A stretch of DNA of 8,223 bases. Origin: Flavobacteriales bacterium. Lineage in GTDB: Bacteria; Bacteroidota; Bacteroidia; Flavobacteriales; JADGDT01. The translations under genes were made by a program, and so were the position numbers. Positions 1-5,388 of the stretch are shown piece after piece; within the stretch, counting starts at the first letter, position 1; each line of letters begins with the position of its first letter. The stretch lies in assembly GCA_023145275.1 (NCBI GenBank), contig JAGLEB010000098.1:1-8223 (forward strand), in the 5' to 3' direction. The notes under the pieces were generated by a model. The model made no database searches. It had not been told where the DNA came from and worked only from the letters and a program-made list of their open reading frames with translations.

Positions 1-52
1 TATTCTTTATTGTTTTGGCGAAATTACATTTTGGGTGTATATATACAATGTA

Positions 53-76
53 AATTAGAACTCAGCCCTTCTAATT
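53..76. repeat. Small inverted repeat at the end of the DUF302 gene
   Basis: AATTAGAA (53-60) and TTCTAATT (69-76) can form an 8-bp stem around the loop CTCAGCCC. The hairpin overlaps the stop codon of the minus-strand gene that ends at 75. There is no U-tract on the minus side, so it is not a classical intrinsic terminator. A second AT palindrome, GTATATATAC, lies at 37-46, inside the arms TTACATT (24-30) and AATGTAA (47-53). A role in 3'-end formation is possible but unproven. Confidence 0.3.
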
Positions 77-461
77 AAAGAATGTCAGAAACTCTTTTTA
101 GTATTTCAGAGACCTCATTTGCTATAACTTGAACCTCTTTATTGTCAACCGAGTGCATGTAAGGAATTGGGTTTACAATAGAAATACTAATTTCACCTTC
201 TCCCTTCTCCATTAGCGTAATGTTACATGGTAGAAATGCTCCCATGTCTTCGTCGGCCATAATTGCGTCATAAGCATGTTTAGGACTGCAAGCTCCTAGT
301 ATTTCATAGCGTGGCATATCGACATTAAGCTTATTCTTTATGATTTTATTAAGTTGTACTTCTGTAATTATACCAAATTTTTCAGATTTTAAAGAATCAA
401 TTACTTTGATCTTTACTTCTTCAAAACTTCCTTTTACTAATTTATTGAATGTATAAGTCAT
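75..461 (-). CDS. DUF302 domain-containing protein
   Basis: This small soluble protein of about 128 residues consists almost entirely of one DUF302 domain. The family signatures are visible: a start of the MTYTFNK type, the core GACSPKHAYDA followed by DEDMGAFLPCNITL, and a C-terminal helix (ANEVSEILKRV). The DUF302 fold is a small alpha/beta domain of unknown biochemical role, often found near redox or sulfur genes. The reading frame extends upstream to an ATG at 515, adding 18 residues. I prefer 461 because known DUF302 proteins begin at this point and because a perfect -7 box (TATTTTTG on the minus strand, 518-525) would place the transcript start at or after the upstream ATG. The zinc-ribbon gene lies upstream on the same strand. 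No function can be assigned beyond the family. Confidence 0.85.
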   Translation of the reverse strand: MTYTFNKLVKGSFEEVKIKVIDSLKSEKFGIITEVQLNKIIKNKLNVDMPRYEILGACSPKHAYDAIMADEDMGAFLPCNITLMEKGEGEISISIVNPIPYMHSVDNKEVQVIANEVSEILKRVSDIL

Positions 462-517
462 AATTTTTGATAATGAATTAAATGTAATTACATGATGCTG
501 CTCATCTAAATGCATGA

Positions 518-525
518 CAAAAATA
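518..525 (-). promoter_or_regulatory. Candidate -7 box of the DUF302 gene
   Basis: The plus-strand sequence CAAAAATA reads TATTTTTG on the minus strand, an exact match to the Bacteroidota -7 consensus TAnnTTTG. No TTG element is found at the usual 17-23 nt upstream, so this is a partial promoter match. If used, transcription would start near 511, leaving a leader of about 50 nt before the ATG at 461. Confidence 0.35.
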
Positions 526-539
526 ATATTTCTTAAATA

Positions 540-749
540 CTAGCTAGTGAAAAAATCAAAAATATTTCCAATTGTACTTGTTGAGCCTTTGTACAGCTCG
601 GTGTAGTGACATCTTGTGCATGAAATTGCTGTGAATTTCTTATTTTGAACGTCGAATATCTTAGAGAATCTCCCGCCTACTGTTCTTATTTCGTCTGTTT
701 CGTATTGTGTATTCCCACATTTTGTACATCTGTATCCAGAATTGTTCAT
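540..749 (-). CDS. Zinc-ribbon protein, DUF2082 / COG3478 type (predicted nucleic-acid binding)
   Basis: This is a protein of about 69 residues. Numbered from the longer ATG at 785, it has two CxxC pairs (Cys20/Cys23 and Cys56/Cys59) that would bind one zinc ion. Between them lies the segment DEIRTVGGRFSKIFDVQNKKF, and the protein ends with TELYKGSTS and NIFDFF. This arrangement is the hallmark of the DUF2082 zinc-ribbon family, described as predicted nucleic-acid-binding proteins. No target is known. The frame is open to an ATG at 785, but the family starts just before the first CxxC, so the ATG at 749 (MNNSGYRC) is preferred. It is preceded by the A/T-rich leader TTTAAAAATAACAAAC. The DUF302 gene follows on the same strand (24 bp to the longer start, 78 bp to the preferred one). 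The two could be co-transcribed, although DUF302 has its own -7-like box. Confidence 0.85.
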   Translation of the reverse strand: MNNSGYRCTKCGNTQYETDEIRTVGGRFSKIFDVQNKKFTAISCTRCHYTELYKGSTSTIGNIFDFFTS

Positions 750-892
750 GTTTGTTATTTTTAAAGTGATACTCAACGGTAACACCTGATTTGTAATAGT
801 GTCATCCTTATTGATTCTCGTGAATGACTTTTGTATATGAAAGACGTTTGAATAGTTATCATGTTACAATATCTATTGCAAAACTTGATAAA

Positions 893-1552
893 CTAACCAT
901 TTCCTAGGTTTTTTAATAGTCTAAATGCTTTTTCTACTTGTTCGTCATCCACTATTATCGTGAACTCGTTCGTTGTAGAAATTACTTCTATTACATTTAT
1001 TCCATCCCATGCTAAATCACGAAAAATGTAGTAATAGATCCCCGCAACTTTACTATTCTCTTCTGGTAGTTTTATTGTTAATGATGAAAGTCCAGTTTTC
1101 TTTGAGATTATTAACTCATTTTTGAAAATATTTTCAACCTCTTCTTGAAATCTATCACTGATTACTATAGTGGTTTCATACACGCCACGAGATACTGCGT
1201 AATATAAGTCGGGATGGGAACCAACCATTTCTAAGAACCTCAGTTGATTCTTGATTAATGATTCTGATATTGCAAATGTATAATCCGCCAGCTTAGACCT
1301 CAAAGTAATATCTCCTAAATTGCTTAAAACCCCCTTTACTTTGTGATTTATTTGAAATTCTAGAGTAGGAGCAAGTCTCTTAATTGCCATAACTATTGCA
1401 CCTTGATTAACATCTTTCCTCAAATCTTCTTTTACTTGGGGTAAAATATCTTTAGCAAGAGAAGTCATGTTTATAATTCCTTGAGCTAGTGCGCTTTCTA
1501 AAAAAGGTTTTCTCTTTATAATTTCTTCTACAGACTGAGCTACTGTTTTCAT
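893..1552 (-). CDS. ACT-domain protein (aspartate-kinase-like ACT module), putative regulator
   Basis: This 219-residue protein has no kinase domain. The C-terminal part (about 155-215) has the beta-alpha-beta-beta-alpha-beta pattern of an ACT domain: SSLTIKLPEEN, then KVAGIYYYIFRDLAWDGINVIEVIS, TNEFTIIVDDE and VEKAFRLLKNL. It resembles the ACT repeats of aspartate kinases, which bind amino acids. The stretch before it (about 75-150) may be a second, diverged ACT-like unit. Residues 1-65 look helical, with a pattern (ALAQGIINMTSLAKDI, then GAIVMAIKRL) suggesting a winged-helix-like fold; this is inference only. The gene is divergent from the aspartate kinase gene, 154 bp away. A role as an amino-acid-sensing regulator of the lysine genes is therefore attractive but unproven. 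Such proteins may be annotated as aspartate kinase by similarity to the ACT region alone, which would be misleading here. Confidence 0.75.
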   Translation of the reverse strand: MKTVAQSVEEIIKRKPFLESALAQGIINMTSLAKDILPQVKEDLRKDVNQGAIVMAIKRLAPTLEFQINHKVKGVLSNLGDITLRSKLADYTFAISESLIKNQLRFLEMVGSHPDLYYAVSRGVYETTIVISDRFQEEVENIFKNELIISKKTGLSSLTIKLPEENSKVAGIYYYIFRDLAWDGINVIEVISTTNEFTIIVDDEQVEKAFRLLKNLGNG

Positions 1553-1579
1553 ATAAATTATTTTTCTTTCAATTTGTTA

Positions 1580-1587
1580 CAAATTTA
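1580..1587 (-). promoter_or_regulatory. Candidate -7 box of the ACT-domain gene
   Basis: CAAATTTA on the plus strand reads TAAATTTG on the minus strand, an exact TAnnTTTG match lying 27 nt upstream of the ATG at 1552. No TTG element is present at the expected distance, so the assignment rests on the -7 box and its position only. Confidence 0.35.
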
Positions 1588-1647
1588 ACTTATTGTTATA
1601 AAGTAGCCTAATTTTGTATTGTTTTTTAGGAGTAACTTGATTATTGT

Positions 1648-1655
1648 TACTTTTG
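1648..1655 (+). promoter_or_regulatory. Candidate -7 box of the lysC-lysA operon
   Basis: TACTTTTG matches the Bacteroidota -7 consensus TAnnTTTG exactly and would give a leader of about 45 nt before the ATG at 1707. A TTG lies at 1619-1621, with a 26-nt spacer that is longer than usual. A second exact match, TAATTTTG, lies at 1609-1616 and could be an alternative start. Both share the intergenic region with the divergent ACT-domain gene, so a regulator bound here could control both directions. Confidence 0.4.
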
Positions 1656-1706
1656 TACAAGTTAGAAAGAAGATGTTTTTAAATAAGTCATAGAATACGT
1701 AAAGTA

Positions 1707-3020
1707 ATGGTTGTATTAAAATTTGGAGGGACTTCAGTGGGCTCGGCTGAGAGGTTGAAGAGTCTTACCGCGCTAGTTAGTAGAGAAGATAAGGTTGTAG
1801 TAGTATTGTCAGCTATGTCGGGAGTTACTAATTTGTTAGAGTTGATTGTTGAAAAAGCTAACTCTTTTAACCTCGAAAAGGCTAATTTGCATTTGCAAGA
1901 AGTTGAGGATAAGTTTTTAGATACGATAAAGGACTTATTCTCGGGGTCTTTTTTAGAAAAAGCTGCGGAAATAGTTGGTTCAAGGATCGCTCTTATAGAG
2001 AAAGATATTTCTTCGTCTAAATGTGACCAAAAATTGATTTTGGCTCAAGGCGAGCTTATTACTACTGAAATATTCTCGCTTTACTTAAATAGTATAGATG
2101 TTGAGAATCATTTATTGATGGCAACTGACTTTATGATTTTAGATGAAAATAAGGAGCCTGACGAACTTAAGATACAGGAATGTATAAAACCCTTAATGAG
2201 CAATGATTTCAAGCTATTCATTACTCAAGGCTTTATTGCAAGTACAATTTCTGGAGAGATAGATAACTTAAAAAGAGGAGGAAGCGATTATTCAGCTTCA
2301 TTAATAGCGGCAGCTTTAGATGCTAAGGCTATTGAGATATGGACTGATATAGATGGTTTTCACAATAACGATCCCAGATTTGTTGATGATACAAAGCCCC
2401 TAGAGTATTTGAGTTTTGATGAAGCTGCAGAGTTGGCTTATTTTGGAGCCAAGATTCTTCATCCTGCAAGTGTTATACCTGCAAGGAATAAGTCGATAAA
2501 AGTTTGGCTTAAAAATACTATGGAGCCAGAAGCTCACGGTACTCTTGTGTCAGATAATTATGTTTCGCCTGGTATCAAGGCTGTTGCTGCTAAAGATGGA
2601 ATAACTACAATCAGAATTCAATCAGGTAGAATGTTGCAAGCTCACGGTTTTTTAAAAAAGGTTTTTGAGGTGTTTGATAAGTATAAAACACCAATAGATG
2701 TGATTACAACATCAGAAGTGGCGGTTTCATTAACGATTGACGATAAGAAGTATTTGCATGATATAGTTGAAGATCTTATGACTTTTGGTAGAGTGAAAGT
2801 TATAAATAATTGTTCGATTGTTAGTGTAGTAGGAAATCATATAACATCAAGTCCTCGTGCAATAACAAAAACTTATGAAGCATTTGAGACTGTACCTATT
2901 CATATGATTTCTTTCGGTGGTAGCAGTAATAATATTACCTTTGTGATTGATACCGAAAATAAAATTAGATCTTTAAGATTATTAAATAATAAAATTTTTC
3001 AAGAATCAAACTATGTATAG
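1707..3020 (+). CDS. lysC: Aspartate kinase, monofunctional, two ACT domains
   Basis: This enzyme phosphorylates L-aspartate with ATP to beta-aspartyl phosphate, the entry step to lysine/DAP, threonine and methionine. The 437-residue protein starts with the nucleotide-binding signature KFGGTSVG (5-12). It continues with LAQGELIT (112-119), the catalytic segment RGGSDYSASLIAAAL (190-204), WTDIDGFHNNDPR (212-224), and LSFDEAAELAYFGAKILHPAS (235-255). Two ACT domains follow (about 288-345 and 365-432), with the second carrying MISFGGSSNNITFVID. This layout fits monofunctional kinases whose activity is feedback-controlled by an amino acid, probably lysine given the partner gene. No homoserine dehydrogenase domain is fused. 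The length is usual for the class and all key motifs are intact. The stop codon overlaps the start of lysA by 8 nt, so the two genes form one transcription unit and translation is probably coupled. The gene name follows the lysine context. Confidence 0.95.
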   Translation: MVVLKFGGTSVGSAERLKSLTALVSREDKVVVVLSAMSGVTNLLELIVEKANSFNLEKANLHLQEVEDKFLDTIKDLFSGSFLEKAAEIVGSRIALIEKDISSSKCDQKLILAQGELITTEIFSLYLNSIDVENHLLMATDFMILDENKEPDELKIQECIKPLMSNDFKLFITQGFIASTISGEIDNLKRGGSDYSASLIAAALDAKAIEIWTDIDGFHNNDPRFVDDTKPLEYLSFDEAAELAYFGAKILHPASVIPARNKSIKVWLKNTMEPEAHGTLVSDNYVSPGIKAVAAKDGITTIRIQSGRMLQAHGFLKKVFEVFDKYKTPIDVITTSEVAVSLTIDDKKYLHDIVEDLMTFGRVKVINNCSIVSVVGNHITSSPRAITKTYEAFETVPIHMISFGGSSNNITFVIDTENKIRSLRLLNNKIFQESNYV

Positions 3021-4164
3021 CCCAGAATTGATTAATCGACTTAAAGAAGTTTCGACTCCATTTTACTATTACGATGTTGATGTATTAAAAAAATCTCTAG
3101 AGACAGCTTTAAAAGCTTCATCTAAATATTCTTACCATATCCATTATGCTATTAAAGCAAATGCAAATCCACGTATCCTAGAAATAATTAAGGACTATGG
3201 TTTTGGAGCTGATTGTGTAAGTGGTAATGAAGTTACAACTGCTGTAGAATTTGGCTTTCCTGCTGAATCTATTGCATTTGCTGGAGTAGGAAAAACAGAC
3301 CGAGAGATAAATACTGCAATTGATGCTGATATAAGTGCTTTCCATGTAGAGTCTGTTGCTGAACTTGAAGTTATTAACGAACTAGCTGGTTTAAAGAATA
3401 AAGTTGTTAATGTTGCATTGAGGTTGAATCCAAATGTTGATGCTAAAACTCACGAGTATATTACAACAGGTCTAAGTGAGAATAAATTCGGGATTAATCC
3501 TTGGGAATTAGATGGTTTAGTTGCAAAACTTCCAAGTTTTGAAAATCTAAACATGATAGGTATCCATTTCCATATTGGATCTCAAATTCTCGATATGACT
3601 GTATTTGAGGAGTTAGCTAAAAAAGTTAATTCTCTTATGGATTGGTTTGAGGAGAAAGGTATAAAACTTCCTTATATTAATCTCGGCGGTGGCTTAGGCG
3701 TTGATTATGAAAACACTGATAATCTGATTTCAGATTTTGAATCTTATTTTAAATCTATTAATGACCACTTAGAACAGAGAGAAGGTCAGTCTATTCATTT
3801 TGAGCTTGGAAGATCTTTAGTTGGCACATGTGGCGATTTGATTTCGAAAGTGCTGTATATAAAGAATGGTTTAGAAAAGAATTTTGTTATTGCTGATGCT
3901 GGAATGACAGATTTAATAAGACCAGCTCTATACAAAAGCAGCCATAAAGTTGAGAATTTAACATCTGATGGTGTTGAAGAGAAGTATGATGTTGTGGGAC
4001 CTGTTTGTGAATCGTCTGATACTTTCGGTAAGAATTTAAGCCTGCCTTTGACAAAGAGGGGAGATCTTTTAGTTATCAAAACTGCGGGTGCTTATGGGCA
4101 AGTTATGGCTTCAAAGTACAATCTTAGAGATATCGCTAAGGAATATTATTCAGATGAGATTTAA
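3013..4164 (+). CDS. lysA: Diaminopimelate decarboxylase
   Basis: This PLP enzyme decarboxylates meso-diaminopimelate to L-lysine, the last step of the pathway, in the cytoplasm. The 383-residue protein has the fold-type III barrel. The PLP lysine is Lys48 in HYAIKANANP. GIHFHIGSQ (183-191), the phosphate-binding GGGLG (225-229) and ELGRSLVG (264-271) follow. The C-terminal beta domain carries DAGMTDLIRPALY (295-307), the active-site GPVCESSDTF (329-338), where Cys332 and Glu333 act across the dimer, and GAYGQVMASKYN (359-370). It is slightly shorter than many homologues (about 400-420 residues), but no core motif is missing. CESSD and the DAGMTDLIRPALY segment favour DAP decarboxylase over ornithine/arginine decarboxylases of the same fold. 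The start lies inside the end of lysC (overlap ATGTATAG), and an intrinsic terminator follows the stop codon by about 45 nt. Confidence 0.95.
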   Translation: MYSPELINRLKEVSTPFYYYDVDVLKKSLETALKASSKYSYHIHYAIKANANPRILEIIKDYGFGADCVSGNEVTTAVEFGFPAESIAFAGVGKTDREINTAIDADISAFHVESVAELEVINELAGLKNKVVNVALRLNPNVDAKTHEYITTGLSENKFGINPWELDGLVAKLPSFENLNMIGIHFHIGSQILDMTVFEELAKKVNSLMDWFEEKGIKLPYINLGGGLGVDYENTDNLISDFESYFKSINDHLEQREGQSIHFELGRSLVGTCGDLISKVLYIKNGLEKNFVIADAGMTDLIRPALYKSSHKVENLTSDGVEEKYDVVGPVCESSDTFGKNLSLPLTKRGDLLVIKTAGAYGQVMASKYNLRDIAKEYYSDEI

Positions 4165-4207
4165 AGAATTTATTTAAAAGAGAAATAGAGTTATATCATT
4201 CCCACAC

Positions 4208-4244
4208 AAAAATAGCTGCAATTAATTTTGCGGCTATTTTTTTT
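4208..4244 (+). terminator. Intrinsic terminator of the lysC-lysA operon
   Basis: AAAAATAGCTGCAA (4208-4221) pairs with TTGCGGCTATTTTT (4228-4241) in a 14-bp stem with one G-U pair and a 6-nt loop. The T-run continues to 4244. The A-run on the left arm could also allow some termination from the other side. Confidence 0.9.
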
Positions 4245-4286
4245 GCTATTGGACTACAATATATAATAAGCAGATTAATCGTAAAA

Positions 4287-4349
4287 ATGAGATTATTATT
4301 TACTAGTGGAGTAGGTGCTGGTGTTGCTGACGTGATTGACTCATGCTAA
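4287..4349 (+). other. 20-codon ORF, doubtful third microprotein relative
   Basis: A short ORF starts with MRLLFTSGVGAGV and ends at TAA (4347-4349). Its first ten residues share M-x-L-L and G-V with the two microproteins downstream (5 of 10 identical with the second copy). The C-terminal half is not hydrophobic and ends in DVIDSC. The upstream sequence does not resemble the conserved leader of the other two copies, and no terminator follows directly. It may be a decayed copy or chance. Confidence 0.15.
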
Positions 4350-4391
4350 TATTTTACTGCTAATCATTAAGTGTAAATATGACCTACAACA

Positions 4392-4421
4392 CCTATGTTT
4401 TGTAAATGGGTGATACATAGG
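4392..4421. repeat. Small inverted repeat in the lysA-serS intergenic region
   Basis: CCTATGT (4392-4398) and ACATAGG (4415-4421) form a 7-bp perfect inverted repeat separated by 16 nt. No T-tract follows directly. It might be an operator or part of an RNA leader, but nothing nearby supports a specific role. I see no gene in the surrounding stretch 4350-4549. Confidence 0.25.
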
Positions 4422-4628
4422 CGAATATTTATCTTTTTTAAGCAAAAAAATAGTTAACATAGTGGGCAATAATCCAAAAAATCACTTGTAAAGTTAAAAT
4501 GGGCTTAATAATTTCTTAACAATTAATAACAAACTGTTTTGATTATCCTTAGTTTACTAGTGTTATATGCATTACATGATAATTGAAAAAATATATACTG
4601 TTAGAGTAGGATTATAATTACTAATGTA

Positions 4629-4636
4629 TATCTTGC
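4629..4636 (+). promoter_or_regulatory. Candidate -7 region of microprotein gene A
   Basis: TATCTTGC aligns with TATCTTTA of copy B (5107-5114). Both approximate the TAnnTTTG box and both lie directly upstream of the conserved GTAAAAAATAAC block. No clear TTG element is seen at the usual distance. Conservation between the copies is the main support. Confidence 0.3.
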
Positions 4637-4667
4637 TACTGTAAAAAATAACTAAAATTCCAAAATT

Positions 4668-4736
4668 ATGTTTTTATTAATGTCTGTAGGAGCTGTATTA
4701 CTAATAGTAGTCTCTTCTTTTATTGTGGTAAAATAG
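4668..4736 (+). CDS. Hydrophobic microprotein A (22 aa, predicted single membrane helix)
   Basis: ATG 4668 to TAG 4736 encodes 22 residues. It starts MFLLMSVGAVLL, continues with IVVSSF and ends in a valine pair plus one Lys. Apart from that Lys there is no charged residue, so the peptide should form one membrane-spanning helix. Aligned with copy B (5145-5216), 15 of 22 residues are identical. Six of those use different synonymous codons, and the seven replacements are mostly conservative (F/Y, M/L, A/V, I/V, K/R). That pattern supports translation. It has its own leader and terminator, so the mRNA would be about 150 nt. I know no family that it matches. The size and composition resemble type I toxins such as Ibs, but a leader peptide or a membrane-complex subunit are alternatives. 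Confidence 0.6.
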   Translation: MFLLMSVGAVLLIVVSSFIVVK

Positions 4737-4755
4737 ATTTTTAACACAATTTCAA

Positions 4756-4795
4756 AAAAAAAAGTAGTTGCATTATGTTGTGACTACTTTTTTTT
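4756..4795 (+). terminator. Intrinsic terminator after microprotein gene A
   Basis: GTAGTTGCA (4764-4772) pairs with TGTGACTAC (4779-4787), including two G-U pairs, around a 6-nt loop. An A-tract (4754-4763) on the left pairs with eight Ts (4788-4795) on the right. The T-tract and the A-tract on opposite sides would allow termination in both directions. It lies about 20 nt after the stop codon of the 22-codon ORF. Confidence 0.85.
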
Positions 4796-5028
4796 GTCAT
4801 TTTTTCACTGTTTTATGTCTTGCTTTATTACTTGCTTGTATTGAGTATTAGTTACTTATGGGTATGTGCGTTCATTTAGGCTTTTGTTGTTTGTTTAGTA
4901 GTGTTCTATTGTTGTTAAAGTTAAGTAGTATAGCATCTTTAGGAAAAATATGACAGAATTCTTCCTACAAAATAAAATATTTGTAATATTATTTTTATAC
5001 CGAAGTTCAGTAATACGTGCGAAGCCTA
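4796..5028. other. Intergenic stretch between the two cassettes, nothing firm
   Basis: This 233-bp AT-rich spacer lies between the terminator of copy A and the start of the copy B cassette. It contains a 31-codon ORF (4858-4953, starting MGMCVHLGFCC) with some hydrophobic character. That ORF has no copy elsewhere in the window, no conserved leader and no terminator, so I do not call it a gene. No RNA gene or strong hairpin is seen. Confidence 0.4.
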
Positions 5029-5106
5029 TAGTTTATTAGTGTTTGAGGTTTACAGTAGTAAATGAGAATAAAGTACTCCGATAGTAGGAATTGCATTACT
5101 TTAATG

Positions 5107-5114
5107 TATCTTTA
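5107..5114 (+). promoter_or_regulatory. Candidate -7 region of microprotein gene B
   Basis: TATCTTTA differs from TAnnTTTG only at the last base and occupies the same place as TATCTTGC in copy A. A TTG at 5091-5093 is too close (13-nt spacer) to be a normal -33 element. Transcription from here would give a leader of about 25-30 nt. Confidence 0.3.
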
Positions 5115-5144
5115 TAAAGTAAAAAATAACTAAATTCCAAAGAT

Positions 5145-5216
5145 ATGTATTTATTGTTAGCCGTAGGAGTAGTTCTATTGATTGTAGGATCTTCTTTTGT
5201 TGTTGTAAGAGAGTAA
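5145..5216 (+). CDS. Hydrophobic microprotein B (23 aa, predicted single membrane helix)
   Basis: ATG 5145 to TAA 5216 encodes 23 residues. It begins MYLLLAVGVVLLIVG, continues with SSF and valines, and ends Arg-Glu. The two terminal charges are the only ones, which fits a short membrane helix with its C-terminus at the lipid-water boundary. It is a paralogue of the 22-residue peptide at 4668-4736. Conserved positions include the initial Met, Leu-Leu at 3-4, Val7-Gly8, LLIV (11-14), Ser16-Ser17-Phe18 and Val20-Val21. A perfect 15-bp terminator follows 36 nt after the stop codon. The gene precedes serS, but that terminator and a separate promoter lie between them, so it looks independent. Function is unknown, and alternatives are discussed in the findings. 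Confidence 0.6.
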   Translation: MYLLLAVGVVLLIVGSSFVVVRE

Positions 5217-5251
5217 TTAGTGTTTATATAATCACTTACTATCTTCTTACT

Positions 5252-5288
5252 AAAAATAGCTTCAACGTGGTTGAAGCTATTTTTTTTT
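5252..5288 (+). terminator. Intrinsic terminator after microprotein gene B
   Basis: AAAAATAGCTTCAAC (5252-5266) and GTTGAAGCTATTTTT (5270-5284) form a perfect 15-bp stem with a 3-nt GTG loop. The T-run extends to 5288. The outer arms (AAAAATAGC and GCTATTTTT) are the same as in the terminator after lysA. Confidence 0.92.
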
Positions 5289-5300
5289 GTTTTACTTTTG
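5271..5300 (+). promoter_or_regulatory. Probable serS promoter, overlapping the preceding terminator
   Basis: TACTTTTG (5293-5300), followed by C, is an exact Bacteroidota -7 box (TAnnTTTG). A TTG at 5271-5273 lies 19 nt upstream, a normal spacing for the -33 element of this phylum. That TTG is part of the right arm of the terminator stem. Transcription would start near 5307, leaving a leader of about 80 nt before the serS ATG. Confidence 0.55.
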
Positions 5301-5388
5301 CACGCTAATACTAAATTGTATTAGTGATGAACTCGGTTTATGTGACTGTAGTTTATTGAAGTTTATATAATACTAAAGAAATATTGTA

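Larger units (their letters stand above)
4550..4736 (+). repeat. Tandem microprotein cassette, copy A
   Basis: This segment aligns with 5029-5216 from its first bases (TAGTTTACTAGTGTT here, TAGTTTATTAGTGTT there) through to the stop codon of the short ORF. The strongest non-coding conservation is a GTAGGA motif (4606-4611), then ATTACT, AATGTAT and the block GTAAAAAATAACTAAA followed by TTCCAAA just before the ATG. The middle of the leader is more diverged. The two segments therefore look like an old duplication whose promoter/leader and ORF were kept. Confidence 0.7.
5029..5216 (+). repeat. Tandem microprotein cassette, copy B
   Basis: This is the second copy of the unit described at 4550-4736, in direct orientation and starting 479 bp downstream of it. 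The leader from GTAGGA (5084-5089) to the ATG at 5145 is nearly the same length as in copy A. Its last block, GTAAAAAATAACTAAA followed by TTCCAAA, is almost identical. The coding part is about 73 percent identical in nucleotides (48 of 66, my count by eye). The terminators that follow the two copies are unrelated in sequence. Confidence 0.7.

Noticed and set aside
462..515. N-terminal extension of the DUF302 protein from the ATG at 515
   Set aside because: The extra 18 residues do not look like the family, and a -7 box at 518-525 would place the transcript start at or after that ATG.
750..785. N-terminal extension of the zinc-ribbon protein from the ATG at 785
   Set aside because: Family members start just before the first CxxC, and the extra 12 residues (MLPLSITLKITN) show no conserved feature.
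3795..4079. 94-codon open frame on the minus strand inside lysA
   Set aside because: It lies fully within the strongly supported lysA coding sequence, and its product has no recognisable domain. It is a shadow frame.
4858..4953. 31-codon ORF (MGMCVHLGFCC...) between the two microprotein cassettes
   Set aside because: It is hydrophobic in part, but there is no second copy, no conserved leader and no terminator, so a chance ORF is more likely.
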